From NCBI RefSeq assembly GCF_000422845.1, contig NZ_KE383931.1, positions 236,126 through 300,125 of the forward strand: a stretch of 64,000 bases of DNA. The letters run 5' to 3'. Each line of letters starts with the position of its first letter. The stretch's first letter is position 1. Under the pieces are notes generated by a model. The model was given only the letters and a program-made list of their open reading frames with translations, was not told the origin of the DNA and did not search any database. Origin of the DNA: Oceanobacter kriegii DSM 6294 (GTDB lineage: Bacteria; Pseudomonadota; Gammaproteobacteria; Pseudomonadales; Oceanobacteraceae). Below, in pieces: positions 27,645 to 36,269 of this stretch. The translations under genes and the position numbers were made by a program.

Positions 27645-28811
27645 ATGTACACGAAGTCACTGTTAGCGGCTGCTATCGCCATGACAACTGCCGCCGTCAG
27701 CCAAACCGCCTCTGCCGAAACCGACGTTGCAAAAGCCCTGACTGAAGGCAAGCCCATCGCCCAGTTCAACTTACGCTACGAAACCAACGACACCGACAAC
27801 ACATTGGATGCAGCCACGGCTCTGACTCTGGGCTCCAACCTCGGTTATGAAACCGGTTCCCTGTATGGCTTCAAGGCGCTGGTGGAACTGGAAGACACCC
27901 GCGCTCTGATCGATGAATACAACCCGGAAGACGCCCAGTACAACACCGTGGCCGACCCGGTTAATACCGAATTCAACCGCGTGCAAATCAGCTACGCCAA
28001 AGATGGCGTATCCGCAGTTCTGGGCCGCCAGCGCATTATTCTGGATAACGCCCGCTTCGTTGGTAACGTTGGCTGGCGCCAGAACGAGCAAACCTTCGAT
28101 GCCTTCAAGGCCGGTTTCAGCAACGATGACTGGGACGTCACCTATGCCTACATCGACAAAATCAACACCATCCTGTTTACCCAGATTGATGTCGCCAACA
28201 ACCTTTTCAACGTCAGCTACAAAGGCCTTGAGGCTGGCAAGTTGACCGGTTACGGCTACTACCAGAAGAACGAAGACAACCCGGCTAACGCAGCGTCCAA
28301 CGCCGACACCCTGGGTGTCCGTTTTGCTGGCAAGCACGCGCTGGAAAGCACCACCCTGATGTACACGGCGGAATACGCCATGCAGGACGCCAAGGACTAC
28401 AGCGCCAACTACCTGTTCGCTGAACTGGGTGCGACGCTGGGCAAGGCCAAGGTTTTTGCAGGTTATGAAGTATTGGGCAGCGACGACGGCGCGTACGGTT
28501 TCCAGACCTTTATGGCCACCAAGCACGCTTTCAATGGCTGGGCTGACAAGTTCCTGAGCACCCCGGCATCCGGTCTGACAGACACTTACCTCAAAGCCGT
28601 TGGCAATGTCGCTGGTGTGAAACTGGTGGGTATGTACCACATGTTTGATGCCGATGAAGGCGGCGCCGATCTGGGTTCTGAACTGGACCTGCTGGCCGTC
28701 AAGAAAATCGACGATATGTTCACCGTTGGCCTGAAAGCTGCCATGTACAGCAAAGGCGATAGCGGTGCCGACACTGACAAGCTGTGGGCCTGGGTGTCTG
28801 CCAAGTTCTGA
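27645..28811 (+). CDS. Outer-membrane porin (alginate-export-like), likely nitrate porin
   Basis: 388 residues. The signal peptide (LLAAAIAMTTAAVSQTASA) precedes alternating amphipathic strands typical of a beta-barrel, ending in the canonical C-terminal Phe (AWVSAKF). Blocks such as FNRVQISYAKDGVSAVLGRQRIILDNARFVG, read in parts, resemble the alginate_exp/DUF1302-type porins. Its position directly after nrtABC suggests a channel bringing nitrate across the outer membrane rather than alginate export; no alginate genes are present. Confidence 0.88.
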   Translation: MYTKSLLAAAIAMTTAAVSQTASAETDVAKALTEGKPIAQFNLRYETNDTDNTLDAATALTLGSNLGYETGSLYGFKALVELEDTRALIDEYNPEDAQYNTVADPVNTEFNRVQISYAKDGVSAVLGRQRIILDNARFVGNVGWRQNEQTFDAFKAGFSNDDWDVTYAYIDKINTILFTQIDVANNLFNVSYKGLEAGKLTGYGYYQKNEDNPANAASNADTLGVRFAGKHALESTTLMYTAEYAMQDAKDYSANYLFAELGATLGKAKVFAGYEVLGSDDGAYGFQTFMATKHAFNGWADKFLSTPASGLTDTYLKAVGNVAGVKLVGMYHMFDADEGGADLGSELDLLAVKKIDDMFTVGLKAAMYSKGDSGADTDKLWAWVSAKF

Positions 28812-28877
28812 TCGCTTAACAGCCGACGTCTGCTTTGGCCTTCTTTCTCCGTTGGGAGGCTGAACGGTCGTCCGGTT

Positions 28878-28907
28878 CACCAGAACAGCGTGGCTGCTGT
28901 TCTGGTG
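28878..28907. terminator. Intrinsic terminator between convergent genes
   Basis: A 12-bp perfect stem, CACCAGAACAGC / GCTGTTCTGGTG, with a 6-base loop. It closes the nrt-porin operon opposite the kinase/phosphatase gene. Confidence 0.8.
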
Positions 28908-28943
28908 TTAATTCCTCTTACCAGTCGTCTCTTCTCTCCCGCC

Positions 28944-30686
28944 CTACCTCAAAATCCACCACCACTGGGCCAGAGACATCATCCCCAGCAGCAAACTCAA
29001 CAACATCCAGAACTGGGTTGGTGCCTGCTCCATCAAGGGTTTGCGGGTGTGTAATTTCAGCAGAGCCTGATTCGGTGCCTGCAAATCGGCAGCAAACTCA
29101 GAGAAGCTTTCATAACGCTGCTCCAGTTTTGGGTGACAGGCTTTCTTGATGGCCAAATCCAGCCACAATGGCAGATCAGGCCGAGCCTCCCGTAAGGAAC
29201 GGTAATGCCATTCTCCTGTGGATTTGGCACCACGACGAATCACCTGCGCCATGTCATAAGGCAGGCATCCGGCCAGCATTTCGTACACCATCACCGCCAG
29301 TGAGAACTGATCACTGGCCGTCACTGCAATGCCGTCCATCACATATTCAGGTGAGATGTAACCGACATCCCCTTCCGGCCGCTCTTCACGTTTGCCGCTG
29401 CCCAGTTCCGCCAGTCCTTTGACCGAGACAGCGCCAAAATCGATGATCCGCACCCGGCCGTCATGACCAATAATGATATTTTCGGGCTTGATGTCGCGGT
29501 GCACCATGCCCTTTCGCTGCATCGCCCGTAAGCCTGCAATCACCTGCATGATGATTTCCCGCACCATCGGTAATTCCGGGTTTGGGTGATCGTGCATCCA
29601 TTGGCGAAGATTGGCACCGTCGAGGTATTCGCACACCTGATAGAGAAACTGACTGCGGTCATTCTGCGGCGCCATTTTCATCAGGTTGGGGTGATCCAGA
29701 CGCCGGCCAACCCATAGCTCACGACCAAACGCCTCAAGGTACTGTTCATCGTCCTCAAAGTTGATCGATGGGGCTTTTAGCACGCCAATCTCGTCATTGA
29801 GCGTATTACGAACCTTATAAACATGGGACCGGCTGTTGGAATGCAACACATCCAGCACCTGGTATTGATCCAGCTTTTGGCCGATATCCAGCACCGGTGG
29901 AATCACCCGATTGGCATTCTGCCGTGCAACCTCCTCAATTTCAGGCGCAGGCAAATCAACCACCTGAAGCAGCACACAGGTGATGTTGTCGTCACTGCCA
30001 TTGCCTTCGGCGGTCGCGACCCACTGTTGGCACCACTGCTCCAGCACCCGCTGGCTGGCCGGAAACTCCAGCTGTTCAAGGCTGGCGGTCAGTTCCGGTA
30101 ACGACACAAAACGATAGAAGCCATCGCTGGCCAGCAACAGCAAATCGCCAATGCGCACATCCCGCTGCCGGTAGTCCACTTCCAGATGCGAATCCATCCC
30201 CAACGCCCGGGTCAGGTGGCCCGTTTGCGGCTGAACATGATCACGGGTGACCTGCTCTACCGAACTGCCGCTGATGTGCAACAGACGACTGTCGCCAACG
30301 TGAAAAATATGCGCCGTTGCAGATTTCACCACCACTGCGGTAAAGGTGGTGATCAAGCCATCCTGCTTAACGCCCCCCTGCAAACTGTGATGAAACAGCC
30401 AGGCGTTCAGAGAAGACAACACCTTGCTGGCCGCGCTCTTTACATCCCAGCTTTCCGGCGTGCTGTAGTAGTCCTGCAAGAAATGGGTAACGCTGAGGGT
30501 ACTGGCTTGACTGGCGTTTTCGCTGCAACTGACCCCGTCAGCCACACACACACCAACGCCTTTGTAACGCGCCCCCTGAACACCCGGCTGATAAGCCGCA
30601 AAGGCATCCTGATTTTCGGCTTTCACACCGGCTTTTGAACAACCGCCAACACGAATATCCAACTGCTGTTTGCTGGGCTGCCCCAT
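28944..30686 (-). CDS. Fused PP2C phosphatase / Ser-Thr protein kinase, membrane anchored
   Basis: 580 residues. The N-terminal PP2C domain (about 10-245) has metal-binding motifs VCVADGVSCSENA, HVGDSRL, LLASDGFY and GSDDNITCVLL. A Hanks-type kinase follows (about 268-530): VLKAPS lysine, MVHRDIKPENIIIG, RIIDFGAVS and ISPEYVMDG. A single C-terminal helix (FWMLLSLLLGMMSLAQWWWIL) anchors it to the inner membrane. The glycine loop (VLHSNSRSHVYKV) is poorly conserved. It follows narK on the same strand, the order found in pseudomonad nitrate-assimilation clusters, so it may control nitrate uptake or reduction. The target protein is unknown. Confidence 0.92.
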   Translation of the reverse strand: MGQPSKQQLDIRVGGCSKAGVKAENQDAFAAYQPGVQGARYKGVGVCVADGVSCSENASQASTLSVTHFLQDYYSTPESWDVKSAASKVLSSLNAWLFHHSLQGGVKQDGLITTFTAVVVKSATAHIFHVGDSRLLHISGSSVEQVTRDHVQPQTGHLTRALGMDSHLEVDYRQRDVRIGDLLLLASDGFYRFVSLPELTASLEQLEFPASQRVLEQWCQQWVATAEGNGSDDNITCVLLQVVDLPAPEIEEVARQNANRVIPPVLDIGQKLDQYQVLDVLHSNSRSHVYKVRNTLNDEIGVLKAPSINFEDDEQYLEAFGRELWVGRRLDHPNLMKMAPQNDRSQFLYQVCEYLDGANLRQWMHDHPNPELPMVREIIMQVIAGLRAMQRKGMVHRDIKPENIIIGHDGRVRIIDFGAVSVKGLAELGSGKREERPEGDVGYISPEYVMDGIAVTASDQFSLAVMVYEMLAGCLPYDMAQVIRRGAKSTGEWHYRSLREARPDLPLWLDLAIKKACHPKLEQRYESFSEFAADLQAPNQALLKLHTRKPLMEQAPTQFWMLLSLLLGMMSLAQWWWILR

Positions 30687-30778
30687 GGCTCAATCCCCTT
30701 GTGCGCATTCAGAATACGCGGTTTACCCACGCCCGGAGACATCAGCCTGTTGCTTCAACAGGGCAAACTCCAGATACA

Positions 30779-30805
30779 AAATCACCCGGCGAACCGGGTG
30801 ATTTA
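30779..30805 (-). terminator. Intrinsic terminator after narK
   Basis: AAATCACCCGG / CCGGGTGATTT stem with a 4-base loop; on the minus strand it is followed by a short T-run. It would reduce read-through from narK into the kinase gene. Confidence 0.7.
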
Positions 30806-30832
30806 AGTTAGCTAATCAGACTCTCTGAAACA

Positions 30833-32314
30833 TCAGTCAACGCTGATCATAGCCACACTGCCGTCGTCGTTCACTTCAACCATATGACCTTTTGGCTCAC
30901 GCATGGCCAGCAGCGCCACGAAGCCCAGTACCGCAGTACCGGCAATCACCAGGAAGAAGGTGGAGTAATCAACCAGCGACAACACAGTCAGGTAAGTTAC
31001 CGCGCCAACGTTACCGTAGGCACCGGTCATACCCGCAATCTGACCGGTCAGACGACGCTTGATCAGAGGTACCACAGCAAATACCGCACCTTCACCGGAC
31101 TGAACAAAGAAGGAACACGCCATTGCTGCAACCACGGCCAACCATACCGGCCAGCTGCTATCCACCAGCGACATAACGAAGTAACCCAGAGCCAGACCAG
31201 CGGTCAGAATCAGCAGAGTGGATTTACGGCCAAATTTATCCGACAACCAGCCGCCACCAGGGCGCGACATCAGGTTCATAAAGGCGTAGGCAGACGCCAC
31301 CATACCGGCAATAACAGGAGACAGGTCGAAGGTTTCAGCGAAGAACAATGGCAGCATGGATACCACTGCCAGCTCGGAACCAAAGGTAGCGAAGTACAAT
31401 ACGTTCAGAACCGCCACCTGCTTGAATTCGTAGCGGTGCATTTCTGGCACTTCTTCTACGAATACGTTCTTGTTCACTTTCCAAACGTTGTAAACCTCAT
31501 AGGCGTACAACAGCACCAGGCCCACATAAATCATCAAGGCCGTGGATTCGCTCAGCATGGAGACGCCCGCTGGGGACAGCTTCCAGGTCAGCAATGCCAG
31601 AGCGGCATACATAGGCACTTTCATGATCAGCAGGAAGAAGAAATCGCCCTTGCTGGTCACTTCCATAGCACCCAGATTTTTAGGTTTGAAGTAGGTAGAG
31701 CCTTTTGGCGTATCGGTCACGTTTTTGTAGTAGATCACACTGAAGATCAGCGACAGCGCGCCGGTAATACCAACAGCGTAACGCCAGCCATCGTCACCAC
31801 CGAACCACAGGGCAATCACAGGCAAGGTGAAGGCTGCAGCGGCGGAACCGAAGTTACCCCAACCGCCATAAATGCCCTCAGCAGTACCCAGTTCATTGGC
31901 AGGGAACCACTCAGACACGATACGAATACCAATAACGAAACCGGCACCAATAAAGCCCAGCATAAAGCGAGCGATGGCGGCCTGCTCGAAGGTATCGGCC
32001 ATGGCAAACATGAAACACGGCACAGAACACACTGCCAGCAACACGGAATACACCAGCCGCGGACCAAATTTATCGGTCAGCATACCGATGATGACACGGG
32101 CTGGAATGGTCAGCGCAACGTTCAGAATCAGCAGTGTTTTCACTTCCGCCGGAGCCAGACCCAGGCTGGACGCAATGGCCTGCAGCATTGGAGCGTGGTT
32201 GAACCACACAAAGAAGGTAATAAAAAACGCCATCCAGCTCATGTGGAGGACTTTCATCTTGCCGCTGAAGCTCAGCAGGTTAAAACGTTCTGCGCTCATA
32301 GGTCTGAAACTCAT
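30833..32314 (-). CDS. narK: MFS nitrate/nitrite transporter (NarK/NasA family)
   Basis: 493 residues from the ATG at 32314; ATGs at 32299 (488 aa) and 32413 are alternatives and no start has a good SD. Twelve membrane helices. Family marks are [19 protein letters not shown] in helix 1, the MFS loop [13 protein letters not shown], the nitrate signature [15 protein letters not shown] in helix 5, the second loop [12 protein letters not shown], and [12 protein letters not shown]-like residues in helix 11. It takes up nitrate by proton symport or exchanges it with nitrite. It provides a second nitrate entry route beside NrtABC. Confidence 0.93.
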   Translation of the reverse strand: MSFRPMSAERFNLLSFSGKMKVLHMSWMAFFITFFVWFNHAPMLQAIASSLGLAPAEVKTLLILNVALTIPARVIIGMLTDKFGPRLVYSVLLAVCSVPCFMFAMADTFEQAAIARFMLGFIGAGFVIGIRIVSEWFPANELGTAEGIYGGWGNFGSAAAAFTLPVIALWFGGDDGWRYAVGITGALSLIFSVIYYKNVTDTPKGSTYFKPKNLGAMEVTSKGDFFFLLIMKVPMYAALALLTWKLSPAGVSMLSESTALMIYVGLVLLYAYEVYNVWKVNKNVFVEEVPEMHRYEFKQVAVLNVLYFATFGSELAVVSMLPLFFAETFDLSPVIAGMVASAYAFMNLMSRPGGGWLSDKFGRKSTLLILTAGLALGYFVMSLVDSSWPVWLAVVAAMACSFFVQSGEGAVFAVVPLIKRRLTGQIAGMTGAYGNVGAVTYLTVLSLVDYSTFFLVIAGTAVLGFVALLAMREPKGHMVEVNDDGSVAMISVD

Positions 32315-33077
32315 CAGGTTAATCTGGGCATGGTCGCAAAAGATGACCGAATACAGAGCGTCAGCAACCTTAAACACACAGAGAGGGAAAACAGTATGGA
32401 GGGATAAACCCATACAACAATGCCCGGGCGGCCATGATCAACAGCGTTGCCACTGCCCTGCCTGTTTAAGGTGCATCGTTGCATCTGTATCCGGCCATGT
32501 ACTTCGTTGCCAAAGCCGGTTAATTGGTTGTTGATTTATCCCTAGCAAGCAGCGGGCCAAATTAAAAAATGACGAATCGGACGTTGCCATAAAAATGTCA
32601 GCATTGCGTTTATTGAGTCCTGAAAACCTATTTGATAAACCACCACCATCCCGCCAACATTTGGTGCAACTGGTACTTTTTAGCATCAAATTTGAGCCAA
32701 GTGCCAAGCCTGTCCTGCCGGTCTTGCAGCCAGCCAGGACAAAGCCGCAACCGGCCGACCGTTGCACTGAAGTGCTCTGTGCGACCATGATCCGCACAGC
32801 AGCGGCAAAGTGGCTACGTTCTAAGCATAAGACGATACAAACAGAGCCCACAGATGCACTTCTGGCCCATTACATTGCAGTGCAGCCGGATGCTCATATC
32901 ACCCTCATTCCGCGCCGTCCCGCACCATTACCAACCCACTTATGTGCAACTAGCACCAGAACAGAGCAAAATCCCATCCCGGTCATCCTGGGTCAGCCAG
33001 ACGGCCAATACACAACCACAAGCCAGATACGCCAGCAGACGCGCGCAGCCTCACCAGTGTTATGTTCAACCACTCAC
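32315..33077. other. Intergenic region between narK and the FAD reductase transcript
   Basis: About 760 bp. A plus-strand frame from 32595 to 33170 looks non-coding (Pro/Thr/His/Gln-rich, no SD, crosses a promoter). A short palindrome, GCACTGAAGTGC, lies near 32765. The narK promoter must be here, but I found no convincing -24/-12 for it. Confidence 0.4.
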
Positions 33078-33092
33078 TGGCACACATACTGC
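33078..33092 (+). promoter_or_regulatory. Sigma-54 promoter of the FAD reductase transcript
   Basis: TGGCAC-N5-CTGC, one mismatch to TGGCAC-N5-TTGC. The predicted start, near 33103, precedes the leader hairpins. Confidence 0.7.
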
Positions 33093-33102
33093 TTTAATGA
33101 AA

Positions 33103-33287
33103 GATTAACCCACGGGCGACACCACCGCAGGGCACTGGCAAAGACGCCGGACTTCAAAACCTGTTGGTAGTCAGAAAGGTTATTCGACACAGCAGCCCGT
33201 CAGCACAGACCTTTCAAACAACCTGACAAGAACGCAAAGGCGCTTTCTGAACCTGCCCACTGGCAACGTTCAGCAAGCGCTTTTTTT
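33103..33287 (+). promoter_or_regulatory. NasR/ANTAR-type attenuator leader of the FAD reductase gene
   Basis: P1: CTGGC (33135-33139) / GCCGG (33146-33150) around the hexaloop AAAGAC (A1, G4). P2: the hexaloop AAAGGC (33236-33241) between GC and GC, in the shared string GCAAAGGCGCT. P2 overlaps a terminator whose arms are GCGCTT-x-CTGAAC (33240-33252) and GTTCAG-x-AAGCGC (33268-33280), followed by seven T. Confidence 0.78.
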
Positions 33288-33305
33288 ATGGTGAGACAAA
33301 CGTAC

Positions 33306-34604
33306 ATGAGCGCAAAAACACTGGTAATCGTTGGCAACGGCATGGCGGCCAACCGGGTATTGGAGCAACTGGGAATCGATCACCCGTTCGACGCAATTCA
33401 TGTACTCAGTGATGAAGCCATCCACCACTACAACCGCATTATGCTGTCACCGCTGCTGGCTCAGGAAACCACACTGGAAGCCATCACGCCGCACAATGCC
33501 CTGTGGTACCAACAACGCCACATCCAGATTCACCTGAACGCTGCCGTTGACCACATCGACACCCAAACCAGGCACATTACCACCGTCACCGGAGAGCAGT
33601 TTCCATACACCGCACTGGTGCTTGCTACTGGTTCGCGCTCATCCATTCCGCCGCTACCGGGATTGGAGCACAAGCCCGCCAACGTACTCGGCTTCCGTAC
33701 CATGACCGACGTTGACGCCATGTTAGCTGCCAGCGGCAAGATTCAGCACGCCACCGTCATTGGTGCAGGGCTGCTGGGAGTTGAAGCCGCTGTTGGTCTG
33801 AAATCACAAGGCATTAACGTCACCCTGATGCACCGCAATCCGGTGTTGATGAACCGCCAGCTGGACGCCACCGCATCTGGTATTTTGCAACGCGATCTGG
33901 AAAGCCGCGGTGTTGACGTCAGAACCGGAGTTAACCCACTGAATATCGATTCAGACGCCACCACCGGGCTGGCCACCGCCATCCACTATGAAGACCGCGC
34001 CGATAAAAGCCCCCATACGCTCAACACCGACCTGATTGTCTTTGCCACCGGCATCATTCCCAACGCCGAACAGGCCAAAGCCGCTGGACTGGAGGTGGGC
34101 CGAGGCATCAAGGTCAACAGCCGCATGCACGCCACCGCCGCGAACACCTACTCACTGGGTGAATGCTGCGAATTTGAAGGAGCAACCTACGGCCTCGTTG
34201 CTCCGATCTGGGAACAAGCCAAAACCCTTGCCCATGAACTGCTGCGCTACAAACACTACGACCATGATGCACAACACATCCCCGCCGCACTGGAAAGCGA
34301 ACATCAGCCCAAGCACTACTGCGAACAAGACCACTTGACCAAATTGAAAGTATCCGGCGTCGATATGCACAGCATGGGACGCTACGAACCGGAAGACAGC
34401 GACGAAGTGATGGACCTGCAAGACCTCGCCGCCGGTGTGTACAAAAAACTGGTAATCAACAACAACCGCATCGTCGGCGTCCTGTGCGTTGGCGACGTCC
34501 TCGATTCGGGTTGGTACTTCGACCTGCTGTGCCAACAAGCAGACATCAGCGACCTGCGCACCAACCTGCTGTTCGGCAAAGCCTGGTGCGAAGACGTGGC
34601 TTGA
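33306..34604 (+). CDS. FAD/NAD(P)-dependent oxidoreductase, nitrate reductase electron-transfer partner
   Basis: 432 residues from the ATG at 33306; an ATG at 33288 lies against the terminator T-run and is rejected. Two Rossmann folds: FAD-binding VIVGNGMAANRVLEQL at the N terminus and NAD-binding TVIGAGLLGVEAAVGL near 150, plus ALVLATGSR and LIVFATGIIPN. It matches the NirB/NasB-type FAD domain, without iron-sulfur or siroheme domains. In nitrate-assimilating bacteria such a protein (NasB/NasC) passes electrons from NAD(P)H to the molybdoenzyme; the shared leader with nasA supports that role. Confidence 0.88.
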   Translation: MSAKTLVIVGNGMAANRVLEQLGIDHPFDAIHVLSDEAIHHYNRIMLSPLLAQETTLEAITPHNALWYQQRHIQIHLNAAVDHIDTQTRHITTVTGEQFPYTALVLATGSRSSIPPLPGLEHKPANVLGFRTMTDVDAMLAASGKIQHATVIGAGLLGVEAAVGLKSQGINVTLMHRNPVLMNRQLDATASGILQRDLESRGVDVRTGVNPLNIDSDATTGLATAIHYEDRADKSPHTLNTDLIVFATGIIPNAEQAKAAGLEVGRGIKVNSRMHATAANTYSLGECCEFEGATYGLVAPIWEQAKTLAHELLRYKHYDHDAQHIPAALESEHQPKHYCEQDHLTKLKVSGVDMHSMGRYEPEDSDEVMDLQDLAAGVYKKLVINNNRIVGVLCVGDVLDSGWYFDLLCQQADISDLRTNLLFGKAWCEDVA

Positions 34605-34950
34605 GGGCTAGGGGGCTAGGGGGCGGATGTCGGATGTCGGATGTCGGATGTCGGATGTCGGATGTCGCCAGACACTGTGGGAGAGAGCTTGCTCTCGATG
34701 GTCTTATCGGGAATAAATTCCCTCCTACATAACCAACAACGTAGGTTGGATAAACGAGCGCAGCGAGCGCCATCCAACACCGCAGCGTCAGCGAAAACAA
34801 CACGTCAGATGGCAGCCGCTCCGCGTCTTTATCAGACCTACATCAAGCCTTCAAACGCACTCATGTAGGGTGCGCACGGCGCACCAGCTCCGCCACCAAC
34901 TATCGGCAATAAATTCTCACCAACGAAGACTCATCCTTCCACCATAACCC
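34605..34950. repeat. Cluster of short intergenic repeats
   Basis: A 7-bp tandem repeat, GGATGTC, six perfect copies at 34625-34666, follows a GGGGGCTAG doublet. Next, TGTGGGAGAGAGCTTGCTCT (from about 34676) resembles pseudomonad REP elements. An inverted repeat, GTTGGAT...ATCCAAC, with a GCGCAGCGAGCGC centre lies at 34744-34779, and GTAGGGTGCGCACGGCGCAC at about 34864-34884. No gene is seen. Confidence 0.75.
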
Positions 34951-36057
34951 TCACCCCAACACCAGCGCCGCATGCAGCTTTTGCTTGCCGTAGCATGCCA
35001 TCGCCAGATACTCCTGATGAGTCACTGGCACATCAACGTAATCCGTCGGGCTTTGGCCCTGCTCTTTGTCAAAATCCGGATCGGTCAGGTACACAAAGCG
35101 GTCATCGGCGCCGTTCAGCACCACCCAATGGGGCGCTTTGTTGCGGTTTAGCCGCCAGGTACTGATCAAACACAGCAACACCTTGCCCTGCTTTAACGCC
35201 GCCAGCACCGGCTCCAACGCCATCGGCTGGTACAACAAGCTAACGCTTGTTTCACGCAGTTGTTTCAAAAAGTCCGCATGTACCTTTTCGATCACCTGCT
35301 TTTTGCGTTCATGGCGCACGCCATCAACAAAGGGCACACCGTCGTGGTCGGTGATCAAACTGACACTCACGCCACGTTTGACGGCACTCAGGGCCAGGCC
35401 ATAGGGCGAACAACCGCCGTGGCCAGAAGTCATGAAAATGGTGGTGGCCTCGCGCCAGATTTGCAGCTCTTCCTGCTCGGACGGTTGATAGTCCGGCTGC
35501 AATACATCAAGCGCCATCATCAGACTGGCGGGGCCACAGGTAAAATCCGTTGTTTGCTCGAAATAAGGGGTCGGCCGCGCTGGCGGATTGGCATGGCGAC
35601 TGAGCGCTTTTTCCATGCGCCAGCCATCACTGCCGTTTTCGTAATAGGCTTTCAAGCGGGTACGAGCAACATAACCTGACGCCCGATAGAGAGCGATGGC
35701 AGCTTCATTCTCGACACTGACCTCAAGCCGAATAAAGCCGCAGTCCTTATCCGTCGCAATGGCCTCCGACTGCGCCAGTAAACGCTTGCCTACACCCAAA
35801 CCACGAGCAGCCGGATGCACCGCCAAAGAGTACAAGCGAGCCAATCGTGTTCCGCGCCGATACATGACAATGGCGTAGCCAATCACATTGCCGTCCAGCA
35901 ACGCGACCATCACATCCGCGTGAGCATGGCGTACAAAATAGGCAAGACTACGGCGGGACAGACGATCGCCATCGAAGCAGAACATTTCAAGGTCGAACAG
36001 AGCATCGACATCAGCAGGCAGCGCCATTCGAATCGATACAGGTGCAGCAGAAGACAT
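34951..36057 (-). CDS. GNAT acetyltransferase fused to C39-like cysteine peptidase
   Basis: 368 residues from the ATG at 36057. The N-terminal RimI-like GNAT domain (8-150) has the acetyl-CoA loop HPAARGLGVGKRLL and the ALYRASGYVARTR end. The C-terminal C39-like domain (160-368) has a plausible triad: Cys174 in DFTCGPASLMMAL, His310 in APHWVVLNG and Asp326 in YLTDPDF. It is divergent from the RimK-like ATP-grasp gene at 36270. ATP-grasp, GNAT and peptidase associations have been proposed to build and trim peptide tags or small peptides. The substrate is unknown. Confidence 0.88.
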   Translation of the reverse strand: MSSAAPVSIRMALPADVDALFDLEMFCFDGDRLSRRSLAYFVRHAHADVMVALLDGNVIGYAIVMYRRGTRLARLYSLAVHPAARGLGVGKRLLAQSEAIATDKDCGFIRLEVSVENEAAIALYRASGYVARTRLKAYYENGSDGWRMEKALSRHANPPARPTPYFEQTTDFTCGPASLMMALDVLQPDYQPSEQEELQIWREATTIFMTSGHGGCSPYGLALSAVKRGVSVSLITDHDGVPFVDGVRHERKKQVIEKVHADFLKQLRETSVSLLYQPMALEPVLAALKQGKVLLCLISTWRLNRNKAPHWVVLNGADDRFVYLTDPDFDKEQGQSPTDYVDVPVTHQEYLAMACYGKQKLHAALVLG

Positions 36058-36269
36058 AGGGCCAATACGCCGCTTATGTGGGAATAGAATTGCCACCATA
36101 GGCCGAGGTTTTCATAAAGAAAAACGAAGGTTTCTACTCTTAACGACAAGAAACCTTCGCTTTTCAAAGCGCGCACCCAATTCCATTATGGCTCCATCAA
36201 ACTTCTTTTCCCCAACCAGCACTGACTCTCAACATAACAGTGCCGGACTACCCAAAGGACCCCTGCCCT

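Noticed and set aside
30884-32407. Long (507-codon) open frame antisense to narK
   Set aside because: It mirrors the transporter gene, is Gln/His/Arg-rich without hydrophobic core or motifs, and the sense strand is an unambiguous MFS protein.
32414-32620. Sigma-54 promoter for narK
   Set aside because: The best minus-strand candidate (GGGCAG-N5-ACGC near 32443) has too many mismatches to the -24/-12 consensus.
32595-33170. Plus-strand frame of 191 codons between narK and the FAD reductase
   Set aside because: No SD, biased composition, and it runs through the sigma-54 promoter and into the attenuator leader.
34625-34666. CRISPR-like array
   Set aside because: The units are 7-bp direct tandem repeats without spacers.
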